Shown here piece after piece: positions 1 to 8,097 of a stretch of 64,000 nt of DNA. Each line of letters opens with the position of its first letter. Positions within the stretch are counted from its first letter, which is position 1. The notes below the pieces were generated by a model. That model was not told the DNA's origin. It searched no databases and worked only from the letters and a program-made list of their open reading frames with translations. The stretch is taken from NCBI RefSeq assembly GCF_016863515.1, contig NZ_BOPA01000006.1, positions 54,232-118,231 on the forward strand, written 5' to 3'. Source of the stretch: Micromonospora gifhornensis (GTDB lineage: Bacteria; Actinomycetota; Actinomycetes; Mycobacteriales; Micromonosporaceae). Position numbers and translations under genes: made by a program.

Positions 1-701
1 TGCCCCGCCACGTGGGCGTGATGTGCGACGGTAACCGCAGGTGGGCCCGGGAGATGGGCTTCGTCGACCCGAACGACGGGCACCGGATGGGTGCCGAACG
101 GATCAAGGAGCTGCTGCGGTGGTGTGACGCGGCCGGGGTGGGGCACGTGACGCTCTGGCTGCTCTCCACCGACAATCTCTCCCGCCCCGCGACGGAACTG
201 GACCCGCTGCTCCAGATCATCGAAGATCTGACCACCGAGCTGGCCGAGGCGGGCAACCCCTGGCGACTGCGGATGGTGGGCGCGCTCGACGTGCTGCCGG
301 CCCACCACGCCGCCGCGCTCAAGGCCGCCGAGGAGCGGACCCGGGACCGCAGCGGCGGCGCTCAGGTCAACATCGCCGTCGGGTACGGCGGCCGCCGGGA
401 GATCGCCGACGCGGTCCGCTCGCTGCTGCTGGAGCACGCGGCCAACGGCGGCACGCTTGAGGAACTGGCCGGTTCCCTCGACGTCGACGACATCTCGGAG
501 CACCTCTACACCCGCGGCCTGCCGGACCCGGATCTGATCATCCGGACCAGCGGGGAGCAGCGGCTGTCCGGCTTCATGCTCTGGCAGTCGGCACACTCGG
601 AGTTCTACTTCTGCGAACTCAACTGGCCGGACTTCCGCCGGGTCGACTTCCTCCGCGCACTGCGCTCGTACGCCACCCGTCAGCGCCGCTTCGGGGCCTG
701 A
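1..701 (+). CDS. uppS: cis-prenyltransferase (short isoprenyl diphosphate synthase family), 5' end cut by window edge
   Basis: Condenses isopentenyl diphosphate onto an allylic diphosphate to make cis-polyprenyl or Z-farnesyl diphosphate, the lipid-carrier precursor for cell-wall synthesis. The frame is open to base 3 and begins inside the first conserved block (PRHVGVMCDGNRRWA, with the catalytic Asp of the DGN motif), so the true start lies outside the window. Later family blocks are intact: AVGYGGRREI for diphosphate binding, and PDLIIRTSGEQRLSGFMLWQ near the C-terminus. Known actinobacterial order places a Z-FPP synthase (Rv1086 type) near phoH2 and glpX, as here, so a short-chain product is as likely as undecaprenyl diphosphate. 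It converges on otsB. Confidence 0.9.
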   Translation, partial: PRHVGVMCDGNRRWAREMGFVDPNDGHRMGAERIKELLRWCDAAGVGHVTLWLLSTDNLSRPATELDPLLQIIEDLTTELAEAGNPWRLRMVGALDVLPAHHAAALKAAEERTRDRSGGAQVNIAVGYGGRREIADAVRSLLLEHAANGGTLEELAGSLDVDDISEHLYTRGLPDPDLIIRTSGEQRLSGFMLWQSAHSEFYFCELNWPDFRRVDFLRALRSYATRQRRFGA

Positions 702-707
702 CCAGGT

Positions 708-725
708 CGGCCGTTCTTCCGGCCG
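708..725. terminator. small hairpin between convergent genes
   Basis: CGGCCG, loop TTCTTC, CGGCCG. It fills the 24-base gap between the convergent cis-prenyltransferase and otsB stop codons and could serve both. The stem is only 6 bp and there is no T-run. Confidence 0.4.
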
Positions 726-1550
726 TCAGGTCAGGTGATGGGTGGCCTCGGTGAGGAAGTCGCCCAGGGCGGCCGGTGAGTCGATGGTCAGGTCGGCGGC
801 CTCGGCGACCTCGGCACCGGTCTCCGGGTTGGCGACAGCGACGCAGACTCCCATGAAGTCGGCATCGGCGGCGGCGCGGGCCCGCAGCGCGGCGAACGCC
901 TTGATGTCGGAGACGTCGTCGCCGAAGTACCAGGCGCCCCCCGCGTCCTGCACCAGCTCGTCGATGACCATGCCCTTGTCGCGGTCGACCGGCGGCTTGA
1001 TCTCCAGCACCATCCGGCCGATCTGCACCCGCAGCCCGAGGCGTTCGGCCTGGGCCCGGCCCCACTGCTCGACCGTCTCCGCCAGCTGCGGGGCGGTACG
1101 CCAGTGCAGAGCCACCGACAGCCGCTTGTACTCCACCAGGGCCTGCGCCGGAAGCTCGGCGCGGGCCAGGTCGGCCAGCTCGCTCATGGTGGGCACGAAG
1201 GGCAGGGCGGCCGGCTCGGTGACCGTCTCGCCGCCGGAGTGGCTGTGCTCCAAGCCGTACAGGCCGTAGAGGTCCACGCCGCTCAGCCCGTCGAAGTGCT
1301 CCCGCAGGAACTCGACGGGCCGGGCGGAGACGATCGCGATCCGCCGTACCACCGGGGCCAGCGCCTCGATAGCGGCCAGCACCTTCGGCGCGGGCTGCAC
1401 CTTTGTCGGGTCGTCGGCGACGGGCGCGAGTGTGCCGTCGAAGTCGAAGAAGAGCACGGTCTCGCCGGCCCGGTCGGCGGTGATTCGCCAGGCCTGGTCG
1501 GCATTCAAAGGGATCTTCGGCGGTTGGTCGCCCAGATTCAACGGTGGCAC
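726..1550 (-). CDS. otsB: trehalose-6-phosphate phosphatase
   Basis: Dephosphorylates trehalose 6-phosphate to trehalose, the last step of the OtsAB route; cytosolic. It is a HAD-superfamily enzyme: the nucleophile motif FFDFDGTLAP (Asp36 and Asp38 from the chosen start), a Ser/Thr/Arg motif in IAIVSARP, and the metal-binding YFGDDVSDIKAF near residue 210. I chose the GTG at 1550 because TACGCT lies seven bases upstream on the minus strand, a leaderless-promoter arrangement; the frame could also open at a TTG at 1583. No otsA is visible, so the gene stands alone. Confidence 0.9.
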   Translation of the reverse strand: MPPLNLGDQPPKIPLNADQAWRITADRAGETVLFFDFDGTLAPVADDPTKVQPAPKVLAAIEALAPVVRRIAIVSARPVEFLREHFDGLSGVDLYGLYGLEHSHSGGETVTEPAALPFVPTMSELADLARAELPAQALVEYKRLSVALHWRTAPQLAETVEQWGRAQAERLGLRVQIGRMVLEIKPPVDRDKGMVIDELVQDAGGAWYFGDDVSDIKAFAALRARAAADADFMGVCVAVANPETGAEVAEAADLTIDSPAALGDFLTEATHHLT

Positions 1551-1557
1551 GCGCCAC

Positions 1558-1563
1558 AGCGTA
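1558..1563 (-). promoter_or_regulatory. -10 element of leaderless otsB transcript
   Basis: TACGCT on the minus strand, seven bases before the GTG at 1550, fits the TANNNT spacing of actinobacterial leaderless transcripts. No -35 was recognised. Confidence 0.4.
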
Positions 1564-1617
1564 CCCCGGCTTTTGGCGATCAATCCTGGCCCGAGTCGGC
1601 TCGTTCGGCCCTTGCGC

Positions 1618-1971
1618 TCAGCGTTCGGCGGCTCCCCGTCCTCGGCGACCGAACGGCAATACGGCCGCTTCCTGACCGTGACTGAGCAGGTAGCCCTCCA
1701 CGAATCCGGCGTTGCGGTCGCCGGTGTGCGCCTCGATCTCCCGAAGTCGCTCGACCAGGAACTCGGTGAGCGCGGTGACCCGGTCGTTGAGCCGCTCGTG
1801 CAGCTCAGCGATCACGGCCAGGACGATCGCGGTGCTCGCGGCGACGAGCGCGACGAGGTTGACGAGCAGCGGAAGCTGCCCGCCGTCGAGGGCCAGGGTC
1901 ACCGCGTTGCCGGTGACGCAGAGTGTCACCGAGACTGTTGCGACCACGACTGCCGACCATTTCAGGGTCAT
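1618..1971 (-). CDS. small two-helix membrane protein, unknown function
   Basis: 117-residue protein with two hydrophobic segments (about residues 5-23 and 31-51) joined by a short loop, then a charged helical cytoplasmic tail (ELHERLNDRVTALTEFLVERLREIEAH) that could form a coiled coil. The ATG at 1971 is chosen because AGGAGG sits eight bases upstream; the frame stays open further upstream but without a ribosome site. I recognise no family. It lies alone between otsB and an HTH gene. Membrane anchoring is a prediction from hydrophobicity only. Confidence 0.65.
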   Translation of the reverse strand: MTLKWSAVVVATVSVTLCVTGNAVTLALDGGQLPLLVNLVALVAASTAIVLAVIAELHERLNDRVTALTEFLVERLREIEAHTGDRNAGFVEGYLLSHGQEAAVLPFGRRGRGAAER

Positions 1972-2131
1972 GTAAAGACCCTCCTTCTGTCCCGCAGGGC
2001 TGGGTTCGGCCTTGTCCCGTCCCCCCGCCGACGACGAGCCCAAGCAGTACAGATACGGACGCTAGCGTGCCCGATCCCGCCCCGAAGCGAAACGAATGAG
2101 GCTGACCTGCTGTTCTTTCGCCATCTGAGAA

Positions 2132-2575
2132 CTAGCTGGCCGCTTCCCCTCGCTTTCGGACACCGGTCGGAAGGGTCGGCCGGTATGCGAGGTAACGAAT
2201 GGTTTCTCTGATGTGGAACTTCTCCGCGTCCGACACGTCGGGGTCGACCAGGCGTCGGAGCAGCGCCTCCACGTCGGGGTCCATCGGCGGGGGCGTCGAG
2301 GTGGACCGGTGTCGGGAGGAGGTCCGATCCCAGCCGAGTGCCGCGAAGGCCGGCGTCGGGTCGAGGCCGAGACCTTCGCAGAACGCCACCACCCGCTCGG
2401 CCTCCGGATCGCTGGCCCAGTCGCCGCGTACCCAGCGGTTGATCGTCTGCCGTGAGACGCCGGTGCGCCGGGAGACCTCGGTGCCGCTCCATGCCCTTGT
2501 GGCACGGGCCTCGTCGAGGGCCCGTCGGACGAAGGTGGCGAAGGCGATCTTCCGTGCATTGGCGGTCTCGGTCAC
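2132..2575 (-). CDS. helix-turn-helix (XRE-like) DNA-binding protein
   Basis: 147-residue regulator. The helix-turn-helix is around residues 28-52 (SGTEVSRRTGVSRQTINRWVRGDW), followed by a helical extension (SDPEAERVVAFCEGLGLDPTPAFAALGW) typical of small actinobacterial XRE-like proteins; the C-terminal 50 residues are polar. Start choice is uncertain: GTG at 2575 keeps the whole domain, but the frame stays open to 2761. It is divergent from the small operon at 2840, and the interval holds a cluster of GTCAC half-sites, so autoregulation and control of that operon are plausible inferences. Confidence 0.75.
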   Translation of the reverse strand: MTETANARKIAFATFVRRALDEARATRAWSGTEVSRRTGVSRQTINRWVRGDWASDPEAERVVAFCEGLGLDPTPAFAALGWDRTSSRHRSTSTPPPMDPDVEALLRRLVDPDVSDAEKFHIRETIRYLAYRPTLPTGVRKRGEAAS

Positions 2576-2816
2576 CTCGTGACCGTACGACCGTTGGACC
2601 TGAGTAGGCGTCCTCGGCACGCCTTTGTCACGCTTACGTGACGCCGACGCTGACTGGTCAATCAGGGTTCCGACATTCTTCCTGAGGGGTGTCACCTGGG
2701 CAGGATAGATGTCCGTAGGTGCGGGGGCAAACGCACGAAAAGCTGATACTGTCACGCCCATGGGACAACCTACGGTGTGTCACGTGCCTGAGACGATAAG
2801 TGCTCACCTGCGTCAC
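2570..2816. promoter_or_regulatory. cluster of GTCAC half-sites in the divergent promoter region
   Basis: GTCAC occurs at 2571, 2627, 2691, 2751, 2779 and 2812, and its complement GTGAC at 2579 and 2638. Two pairs form perfect inverted repeats: GGTCAC-CTC-GTGACC (2570-2584) and GTCACG-CTTA-CGTGAC (2627-2642). They span the start of the HTH gene and the space before the gene at 2840, so operator function is likely. The binding protein is inferred. Confidence 0.5.
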
Positions 2817-2839
2817 GCGCCCGGTGCACGGGAGGTGCG

Positions 2840-3184
2840 GTGACCGAACTCGCAACCCGTGCGCAGGCCTTCGGCCTGATCGCGGAGGGTGTCGCCGCAG
2901 GGCTCAGCGCGCCCTGGCGTCTTTACCTGGCCCGGGGCTGTCGCTACCTCTCGCTCAGTGTCGGCGACCGGACCGAGTGGAACGCCTGGCGAACTCACCT
3001 CGGCTGCCCGGAACTGAGCGTCCGGGTCTATGACGCCGGCGGCGAGATCCGCCGGTCGTCGGTGGCCGAAGTGGTCCTGGACGGCTGCCGGATCAGCGTC
3101 GAGCTGGTCGAGGAGGTCGGCACCGACGACCTCGACCGCCTGCTGGTGACCGACCCGACCACCGTCGAGCCGGAGGAACGATGA
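2840..3184 (+). CDS. conserved-looking small protein, unknown function
   Basis: 114-residue soluble protein with no signal peptide or transmembrane segment. It has a mixed alpha/beta look: a helical N-terminus (ATRAQAFGLIAEGVAAGL), then strands around WRLYLARGCRYLSLSV and ELSVRVYDAGGEIRR, and an acidic C-terminus. I recognise no domain. GTG at 2840 is preceded by GGGAGG at good spacing. Its stop overlaps the mini-ORF at 3181 by ATGA, which in turn overlaps the membrane gene at 3213, so the three are probably co-translated. It is divergent from the HTH gene. Confidence 0.65.
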   Translation: MTELATRAQAFGLIAEGVAAGLSAPWRLYLARGCRYLSLSVGDRTEWNAWRTHLGCPELSVRVYDAGGEIRRSSVAEVVLDGCRISVELVEEVGTDDLDRLLVTDPTTVEPEER

Positions 3185-3216
3185 GCAACGTGCGAGGCAC
3201 CGGAGCGGCCGGATGA
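3181..3216 (+). CDS. 11-codon bridging mini-ORF
   Basis: ATG followed by ten codons and TGA (MSNVRGTGAAG). Its ATG overlaps the upstream stop by ATGA (3181-3184) and its TGA overlaps the downstream ATG by ATGA (3213-3216). A terminating ribosome could therefore re-initiate twice and couple the two flanking genes. The peptide itself may have no role. The same architecture appears at 51,544 and 59,737. Confidence 0.4.
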   Translation: MSNVRGTGAAG

Positions 3217-3551
3217 GTCCCTTCCTCGCGATCTTCCTGGTGCTCGTGCTCGCTGCGACGAGCTACGCGGCCGGACGGCTGCACGGGCAGCTCAGCTACC
3301 GGATCGGCTACCGCTTCGGATATCGGCAGGGCTACTTCGACGGTGACCGCGGCGCCTGGAACCGCCGACGACGCGACGCCCAGGCCGCGATCGCCACCGC
3401 CCTGGCGGTCACCACCACACCGGCAAACGCCCGGGTGCCGGCCGCCGTGGCTCAGCCCGGCACCACGTACACCGGATCGTCGTTCACGACGCCGACCGCC
3501 TCGGTAACCGGGCGGCACCCGACCGGCACCCTCGTGCGACGAACCGGCTGA
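3213..3551 (+). CDS. small single-pass membrane protein with GY repeats
   Basis: 112 residues. One N-terminal hydrophobic segment (about residues 3-18, FLAIFLVLVLAATSYAAG) is followed by the aromatic repeat GYRFGYRQGYFDGD (about 32-45) and a Thr/Ala/Pro-rich C-terminal half that is probably disordered and either cytoplasmic or exported. The family is unknown to me. The ATG overlaps the stop of the mini-ORF at 3181, indicating co-translation with the gene at 2840. The GYxxGYxxGY pattern suggests a self-association or surface role, but that is inference. Confidence 0.6.
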   Translation: MSPFLAIFLVLVLAATSYAAGRLHGQLSYRIGYRFGYRQGYFDGDRGAWNRRRRDAQAAIATALAVTTTPANARVPAAVAQPGTTYTGSSFTTPTASVTGRHPTGTLVRRTG

Positions 3552-3918
3552 GACCGGTCGACGGGCTCGCGGGCCCGTCCAGAAACGCGGCGTACCGCTC
3601 GATCGGGCGTGTGCCGCGCGGGATCACGGCCAGACCGGTGGCGGTGGTCCCACCGGCCGGGGTGCGCGCAGGGGGCATGCATCCCGGCCGGTTCACCCCG
3701 CCCGGCCCAGGCTCGTCACCGGTGGGACGTTCTGAATCATGCTCTAGCCGGGACGGTTGCGGGGAGCTAGCGTCTAGGCATGGCGCGGGATTGTCCCGAG
3801 CCAGCCGGCCCGCCCGGCCTGCGACCTCGCGCACGGGGCCCGCATCCGCCCCGTGTCCGTCGGGCACCGGAGGAGGCGGACCGCGGGTGGCCGGGTGCCC
3901 ATCCGCCGGAGCAGGCCT
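3552..3918 (+). other. intergenic region upstream of phoH2
   Basis: 367 bases without a supported gene. A weak hairpin (stem GACGGGC, 3560-3579) may end the upstream operon. TAGCGT at 3768-3773 lies exactly six bases before an ATG at 3780, so transcription probably starts at 3780, giving phoH2 a leader of about 139 bases. The frame opened by that ATG is long but overlaps phoH2 and has odd composition; see findings. Confidence 0.45.
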
Positions 3919-5334
3919 GTGACCACTCGCCGTACGACCGCCGGGGCCGAGCAGAGCCCGGCCGCGACTGCCACGACCCGCCGCACCACTCGGAGCCGCC
4001 GCACCGCGGCTACCGCGTCGGCCGACACCAGGGAGCCCCGACCAGCGGGGCAATCCTTCGTCCTGGACACCTCCGTCCTGCTCAGCGACCCGGCGGCGTT
4101 CCACCGTTTCGCCGAGCACGAGGTGGTCCTGCCGCTGGTGGTGATCTCCGAACTGGAGGGCAAGCGACACCATCCCGAGTTGGGCTGGTTCGCCCGGAAA
4201 TCCCTGCGCATGTTGGACGAGCTGCGCGTACGTCACGGACGGCTGGACCGTCCGGTGCCCGCCAACGACGACGGTGGCACGCTGCGGGTGGAGCTCAACC
4301 ACACCGACGACGGGGTGCTGCCACCGGGCTTCCGCAACGAGTCCAACGATGCCCGGATCCTCTCCGTCGCGTTGAACCTCGCCGCCGAAGGGCGGGAGGT
4401 GACGCTTGTCAGCAAGGACATGCCGCTGCGGGTCAAGGCCGCCTCGGTCGGGCTCCGGGCCGACGAGTACCGGCACGGTCAGGCGAGCGATCCGACCTGG
4501 ACGGGGATGGCCGAGCTGGATCTGGCCGAGGAGGACATCGCCCGGCTCTACGGCGGGGAGAGCATCGACGCGGACGCCGCTGCCGGCCTGCCGTGTCACA
4601 CCGGTCTGGTGTTGCACTCCACCCGCGGTTCGGCTCTCGGTCGGGTGCTGCCGGACAAGACCGTCCGGTTGGTCCGTGGTGACCGGGAGGCGTTCGGCGT
4701 ACACGGCCGCTCCGCCGAGCAGCGGATCGCACTCGACCTGCTGCTCGACGAGTCGATCGGCATCGTCTCGCTCGGTGGCCGGGCCGGCACCGGCAAGTCG
4801 GCCCTGGCGCTCTGCGCCGGCCTGGAGGCGGTGATGGAACGCCGCCGACACAAGAAGGTGATCGTCTTCCGCCCGCTGTACGCCGTAGGGGGCCAGGAAC
4901 TCGGCTACCTGCCGGGCTCCGAGTCGGAGAAGATGTCGCCCTGGGCGCAGGCGGTCTTCGACACGCTCGGCGCGGTGGTGCACGAGAACGTGCTGGAGGA
5001 GGTCACCTCACGGGGTCTGCTGGAGGTGCTGCCGCTGACCCACATCCGCGGGCGCAGCCTGCACGACGCCTTCGTCATCGTCGACGAGGCGCAGTCCCTG
5101 GAGCGTGGCGTGCTGCTGACGGTGCTCTCCCGGATCGGTCAGGGATCCCGGGTCGTGCTCACCCACGACGTCGCGCAGCGGGACAACCTCCGGGTCGGCC
5201 GGCACGACGGCGTCACCGCGGTGATCGAGGCGCTGAAGGGTCATCAGCTCTTCGCGCATGTCACGCTCAGCCGTTCGGAGCGATCTCCGATCGCGGCGAT
5301 GGTGACCGATCTGCTGGAGGACATCCCGCAATGA
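3919..5334 (+). CDS. phoH2: PhoH2: PIN-domain ribonuclease fused to PhoH-like ATPase
   Basis: 471 residues. A basic, Thr/Arg-rich tail of about 43 residues precedes a PIN domain ([14 protein letters not shown] with Asp near 50, then [12 protein letters not shown] and [12 protein letters not shown]) that should bind metal and cut RNA. The C-terminal half is a PhoH-type ATPase with Walker [13 protein letters not shown] (about 288-299) and Walker [13 protein letters not shown]. In mycobacteria this fusion (Rv1095) is an ATP-dependent RNA helicase/ribonuclease encoded next to a small antitoxin, PhoAT. No clear PhoAT gene is visible here. GTG at 3919 is chosen for the GGAG seven bases upstream. 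Confidence 0.92.
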   Translation: MTTRRTTAGAEQSPAATATTRRTTRSRRTAATASADTREPRPAGQSFVLDTSVLLSDPAAFHRFAEHEVVLPLVVISELEGKRHHPELGWFARKSLRMLDELRVRHGRLDRPVPANDDGGTLRVELNHTDDGVLPPGFRNESNDARILSVALNLAAEGREVTLVSKDMPLRVKAASVGLRADEYRHGQASDPTWTGMAELDLAEEDIARLYGGESIDADAAAGLPCHTGLVLHSTRGSALGRVLPDKTVRLVRGDREAFGVHGRSAEQRIALDLLLDESIGIVSLGGRAGTGKSALALCAGLEAVMERRRHKKVIVFRPLYAVGGQELGYLPGSESEKMSPWAQAVFDTLGAVVHENVLEEVTSRGLLEVLPLTHIRGRSLHDAFVIVDEAQSLERGVLLTVLSRIGQGSRVVLTHDVAQRDNLRVGRHDGVTAVIEALKGHQLFAHVTLSRSERSPIAAMVTDLLEDIPQ

Positions 5335-5369
5335 TGAGCCTTTAGGGCGTGTTCCCACCCATTTTTTGA

Positions 5370-5383
5370 GTGACGCACGTCAC
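5370..5383. promoter_or_regulatory. CRP-like (cAMP receptor protein) box
   Basis: GTGACGCACGTCAC is a near-complete palindrome with the GTGA-N6-TCAC spacing of actinobacterial CRP sites. It lies 237 bases before the transglycosylase gene. Rpf-type cell-wall hydrolase genes in Mycobacterium and Streptomyces are known CRP/Crp targets, which makes a real site likely. Binding is inferred. Confidence 0.6.
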
Positions 5384-5620
5384 AATTGAGTCTGGTCGTT
5401 TCCCATCGGCCTCACTGTGCGCGATGGTGTCCAACGGGCGCCCACGCACCGCGGGCATCAACGGTGGCCGTTCGCCACTCCCGCCAGGGAGCGGACAGCC
5501 ACCGGACATGACGGCGGTGTGTCTACGGTGACCGGCGAGCCGGTCGCGGGCGCTCGCGGTGTGCTTCGGCCCGGTGGGCCGGTCACTCCGCGTCCCTGAC
5601 CCCGACGAAGGGATCACCAC

Positions 5621-6301
5621 GTGAGTCGGCTGTGGAGCCGGTTCGCCGCCCGTGGCGTTGCTGTCGTGCTGCTCTCTGGGGGCGTGGCCGGCGGCTTCTA
5701 CCTCAGCGATGACCGCCAGACGCCGCGCCCGGATCCGGGCGCGCAGGTGGCCGGCAGTGTCACCCAGATCGACGTCGACTACCGGCAGGAGCAGCAGGTC
5801 TCCCGCCAGGTGCGGGCCGCTCGCCAGCAGGCCGTCGAGACCCGCAAGCGCGCCCGCGCCGCCGCCGAGAAGGCCCGCAAGGCCGAAGAGGCGGCACGCA
5901 AGAAGGCCGCCGAGGAGAAGGCCGCCAAGGAGGCCGCCGCCGCTCGGGCCCGGGCCCTCAAGCCGTACGACGGGCCGATCCCGGAGTCCTGCGCGGAGTA
6001 CAGCGGAAACCGGAAGACCGGCTGTGCCCTCATGATCGACGCGGGCTTCAAGATCGATCAGTTCCCCTGTCTGGACAAGCTCTGGAACAAGGAGAGCGGC
6101 TGGAACCCGCGGGCCCACAACAACTCCTCCGGAGCACACGGCATCCCGCAGGCCCGCCCGGGCAACAAGATGGCCACGGTCGGCTCGGACTGGGAGACCA
6201 ACCCCGTCACGCAGATCAAGTGGGGACTGGGCTACATCAAGGGGCGCTACGGCACCCCGTGCAGCGCCTGGAACCACTCGCAGAACACCGGCTGGTACTG
6301 A
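5621..6301 (+). CDS. secreted lytic transglycosylase-like protein with coiled-coil linker
   Basis: 226 residues, probably exported and acting on peptidoglycan. The N-terminal signal/anchor segment is about residues 9-28; residues 45-110 are a charged, Ala/Lys/Glu-rich coiled coil; the last 80 residues are a lysozyme-like/SLT-type domain (KLWNKESGWNPRAHNNSSGAHGIPQ, with the probable catalytic Glu in NKESGWN, then WGLGYIKGRYGTPCSAW). The fold relates to resuscitation-promoting factors and APF C-terminal domains. GTG at 5621 follows GAAGGGA. A CRP-like box lies upstream and a strong terminator follows, so it appears monocistronic. Confidence 0.85.
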   Translation: MSRLWSRFAARGVAVVLLSGGVAGGFYLSDDRQTPRPDPGAQVAGSVTQIDVDYRQEQQVSRQVRAARQQAVETRKRARAAAEKARKAEEAARKKAAEEKAAKEAAAARARALKPYDGPIPESCAEYSGNRKTGCALMIDAGFKIDQFPCLDKLWNKESGWNPRAHNNSSGAHGIPQARPGNKMATVGSDWETNPVTQIKWGLGYIKGRYGTPCSAWNHSQNTGWY

Positions 6302-6308
6302 CCGGTCA

Positions 6309-6355
6309 GCGCATCGGCGGGAACGAGGACAGACGCCTCGTTCCCGCCGATGCGC
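6309..6355 (+). terminator. strong terminator hairpin after the transglycosylase gene
   Basis: A perfect 20-bp stem (6309-6328 with 6336-6355) and a 7-base loop begin 8 bases after the stop codon. There is no T-run, as is usual in actinomycetes. Confidence 0.85.
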
Positions 6356-6552
6356 GTTGATCGAGCCAGGGGGATGGGGCGTACCACCCGGAGTTGGGCC
6401 CGATGCGGATGCATCCGGGCCGCGTCGGACCCAACCGCCGCCCCCGTGGTCGTACTCACTCTGTCTGGCGGGGTGGAGATCCACCAGGCGCTCCCGGCAC
6501 ACGAAGCCTCACATCGTGTGGTGCGTACCGTGCGGCGTTCGGAGGTGTGATC

Positions 6553-7413
6553 GTGAGCGAAATCGTGGGTCAGGTGCTGCGGCACTGGCGCGGTCGTCTG
6601 ACACGCGAGGACATCGGGCTACCGCCCCGGTTGCACCGCCGCCGCAGTGGCGGCCTGACCCAGGAGGACGTCGCCGAGGCGGTGGGGTACGGCCTGCGCG
6701 CGTATGTGGACCTCGAACGCGGCAGTCGTGGCCGACCCAGCGCCGACCTGCTGGAGCGGGTCGCGGAGGTGTTGCGCCTGGACGCCGACGAGCGCCGTAC
6801 GCTGTGGGTGACGGCGACCGGCACGTCCCGGCCGGCGCAGAGCTACGCGACCGATCCCGACGCCGGCCTGACCCAGATGTGCGAGCAGATGGCCTGCCCG
6901 GCTTACGTCACCGATGCGGCCTGGCAGGTGCTCGCGGCCAACCGCGCTGTCGCCCAGTGGTTCGTCGACTTCGGATCCGTACCCACCGCAGAACGCAACA
7001 TCGCCAAGTGGATCTTCGGCAACGTGCACGCCCAGCACGTCTTCGTCGATTGGCCGCGCTTCGCGGACGAATTCGTGGCCCGCTTCCGCGCCCTGTACGC
7101 GCCGATGGCCGGCAACCCGGGATTCTCGGCACTTCTCGACGATCTGCTCGGCTACCCCGAGTTCGCCGCCCGATGGGCCGCCACCTCGATGATCAGTGTC
7201 GACCCGCCCACCGCACGCCGCTTCTTCCGGGAGCCCGGTGCCGACCTCGACGATCCCGGTGTGCCGCTGGACATGGTGATCCTCGCTCCGATGGCACCGG
7301 AGGACGGCCGACGCCTCGTCGTGTTCCAGTTTCCGCCCGGCTACACGCCGCCGTCGCCGTCGGTCGACAGCGGGCCTGACAACTGTCCGGTCTGCACGCG
7401 ACTGCGGGCATGA
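6553..7413 (+). CDS. XRE-family regulator with MmyB-like ligand-binding domain (first of tandem pair)
   Basis: 286 residues. The N-terminal XRE helix-turn-helix spans about residues 30-80 (GGLTQEDVAEAVGYGLRAYVDLERGSRGRPS), followed by the MmyB-like C-terminal domain (CPAYVTDAAWQVLAANRAVAQWF, then the DWPRFADEFVARFRALYA block and the end region PEDGRRLVVFQFPPG). This family binds an unknown, probably lipid-like ligand through a PAS-like fold. GTG at 6553 is chosen because GGAGG lies seven bases upstream. The stop overlaps the start of the second regulator by ATGA. Confidence 0.88.
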   Translation: MSEIVGQVLRHWRGRLTREDIGLPPRLHRRRSGGLTQEDVAEAVGYGLRAYVDLERGSRGRPSADLLERVAEVLRLDADERRTLWVTATGTSRPAQSYATDPDAGLTQMCEQMACPAYVTDAAWQVLAANRAVAQWFVDFGSVPTAERNIAKWIFGNVHAQHVFVDWPRFADEFVARFRALYAPMAGNPGFSALLDDLLGYPEFAARWAATSMISVDPPTARRFFREPGADLDDPGVPLDMVILAPMAPEDGRRLVVFQFPPGYTPPSPSVDSGPDNCPVCTRLRA

Positions 7414-8093
7414 CCCCGGCCCAGCCCGCGGGGGCCTGGCTGGCTGCCGTTCGCCGCAGCGTGGGATTGACCCAGGCCGCCGCTGCGTGCCAGGCAGGGA
7501 TCACCAGCCGGGCCTGGCAGGCCATCGAGGCCGGTAACCGGTCGTCACCCCGTACTCTCGCCCGGGTTGCCGAGGTGCTCGACCTCGACGCTGCTGCCCG
7601 CCGACACCTGGACCGGCTGAACCGGCCGCCGTACGCGGCACCCGCGCCGCCGGACCCCGCCCATCTCTCACAGTTGGTCGCAGGCCTGGCCGTTCCCGCG
7701 TGGGTGGTCGACCCGGCATGGGAGGTGTTGGCGGCCAGCCCGGCCGCCCCAACCGTGCCCAACATCGCCTGCTGGGCGATCCAGGCCAACAGCCTGTGGG
7801 ACGACTGGCCGGCCGTCGCCGGTCAGTTGGTGGCCCGTACGCGGTCGGTGGCTTCGTGGTACGCCGTCCCCGGCCAGGCGGTGCACGACGTTGTCGCGGC
7901 GCTGTGCGCGGCGAGCGGTGCCGCGACCGCCGCCTGGTCCGCCGGCCGCGTCGACGACGCACCCCATCACGAACTCGTCGGTCTGGCCGGCACCGCCATC
8001 ACGTTGCAGTGGGCGTGGCTGGGCACGGACCCGTCAGCCCGGCTGGTGATGGTGACGGATGTCGACGGCCGCCTGCCGCTGCTGTCATCCTGA
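7410..8093 (+). CDS. XRE-family regulator with shortened MmyB-like domain (second of tandem pair)
   Basis: 227 residues, same architecture as its upstream neighbour: a helix-turn-helix at about 10-60 (GLTQAAAACQAGITSRAWQAIEAGNRSSPRTLARVAEVLDL) and a MmyB-like domain (VPAWVVDPAWEVLAASPAAP, then DDWPAVAGQLVARTRSVASWYA). The C-terminal domain is about 50 residues shorter than in the first copy. The start overlaps the upstream stop (ATGA, 7410-7413), so the two are co-translated. It probably arose by tandem duplication and divergence, and heterodimer formation is possible. Confidence 0.85.
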   Translation: MTPAQPAGAWLAAVRRSVGLTQAAAACQAGITSRAWQAIEAGNRSSPRTLARVAEVLDLDAAARRHLDRLNRPPYAAPAPPDPAHLSQLVAGLAVPAWVVDPAWEVLAASPAAPTVPNIACWAIQANSLWDDWPAVAGQLVARTRSVASWYAVPGQAVHDVVAALCAASGAATAAWSAGRVDDAPHHELVGLAGTAITLQWAWLGTDPSARLVMVTDVDGRLPLLSS

Positions 8094-8097
8094 CCTG

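Noticed and set aside
3780..4682. 300-codon frame overlapping phoH2 as a protein-coding gene
   Set aside because: Its sequence over phoH2 is a shadow of the PIN/PhoH frame. Only its promoter-like start is interesting, and that is reported as a finding.
5384..5620. Possible c-di-AMP (ydaO) riboswitch before the transglycosylase gene
   Set aside because: Such a riboswitch is known before rpfA in Streptomyces, but the conserved GGGGUGAAUC-like and CCCGUC...AGCUAACC-like blocks could not be found in this leader.
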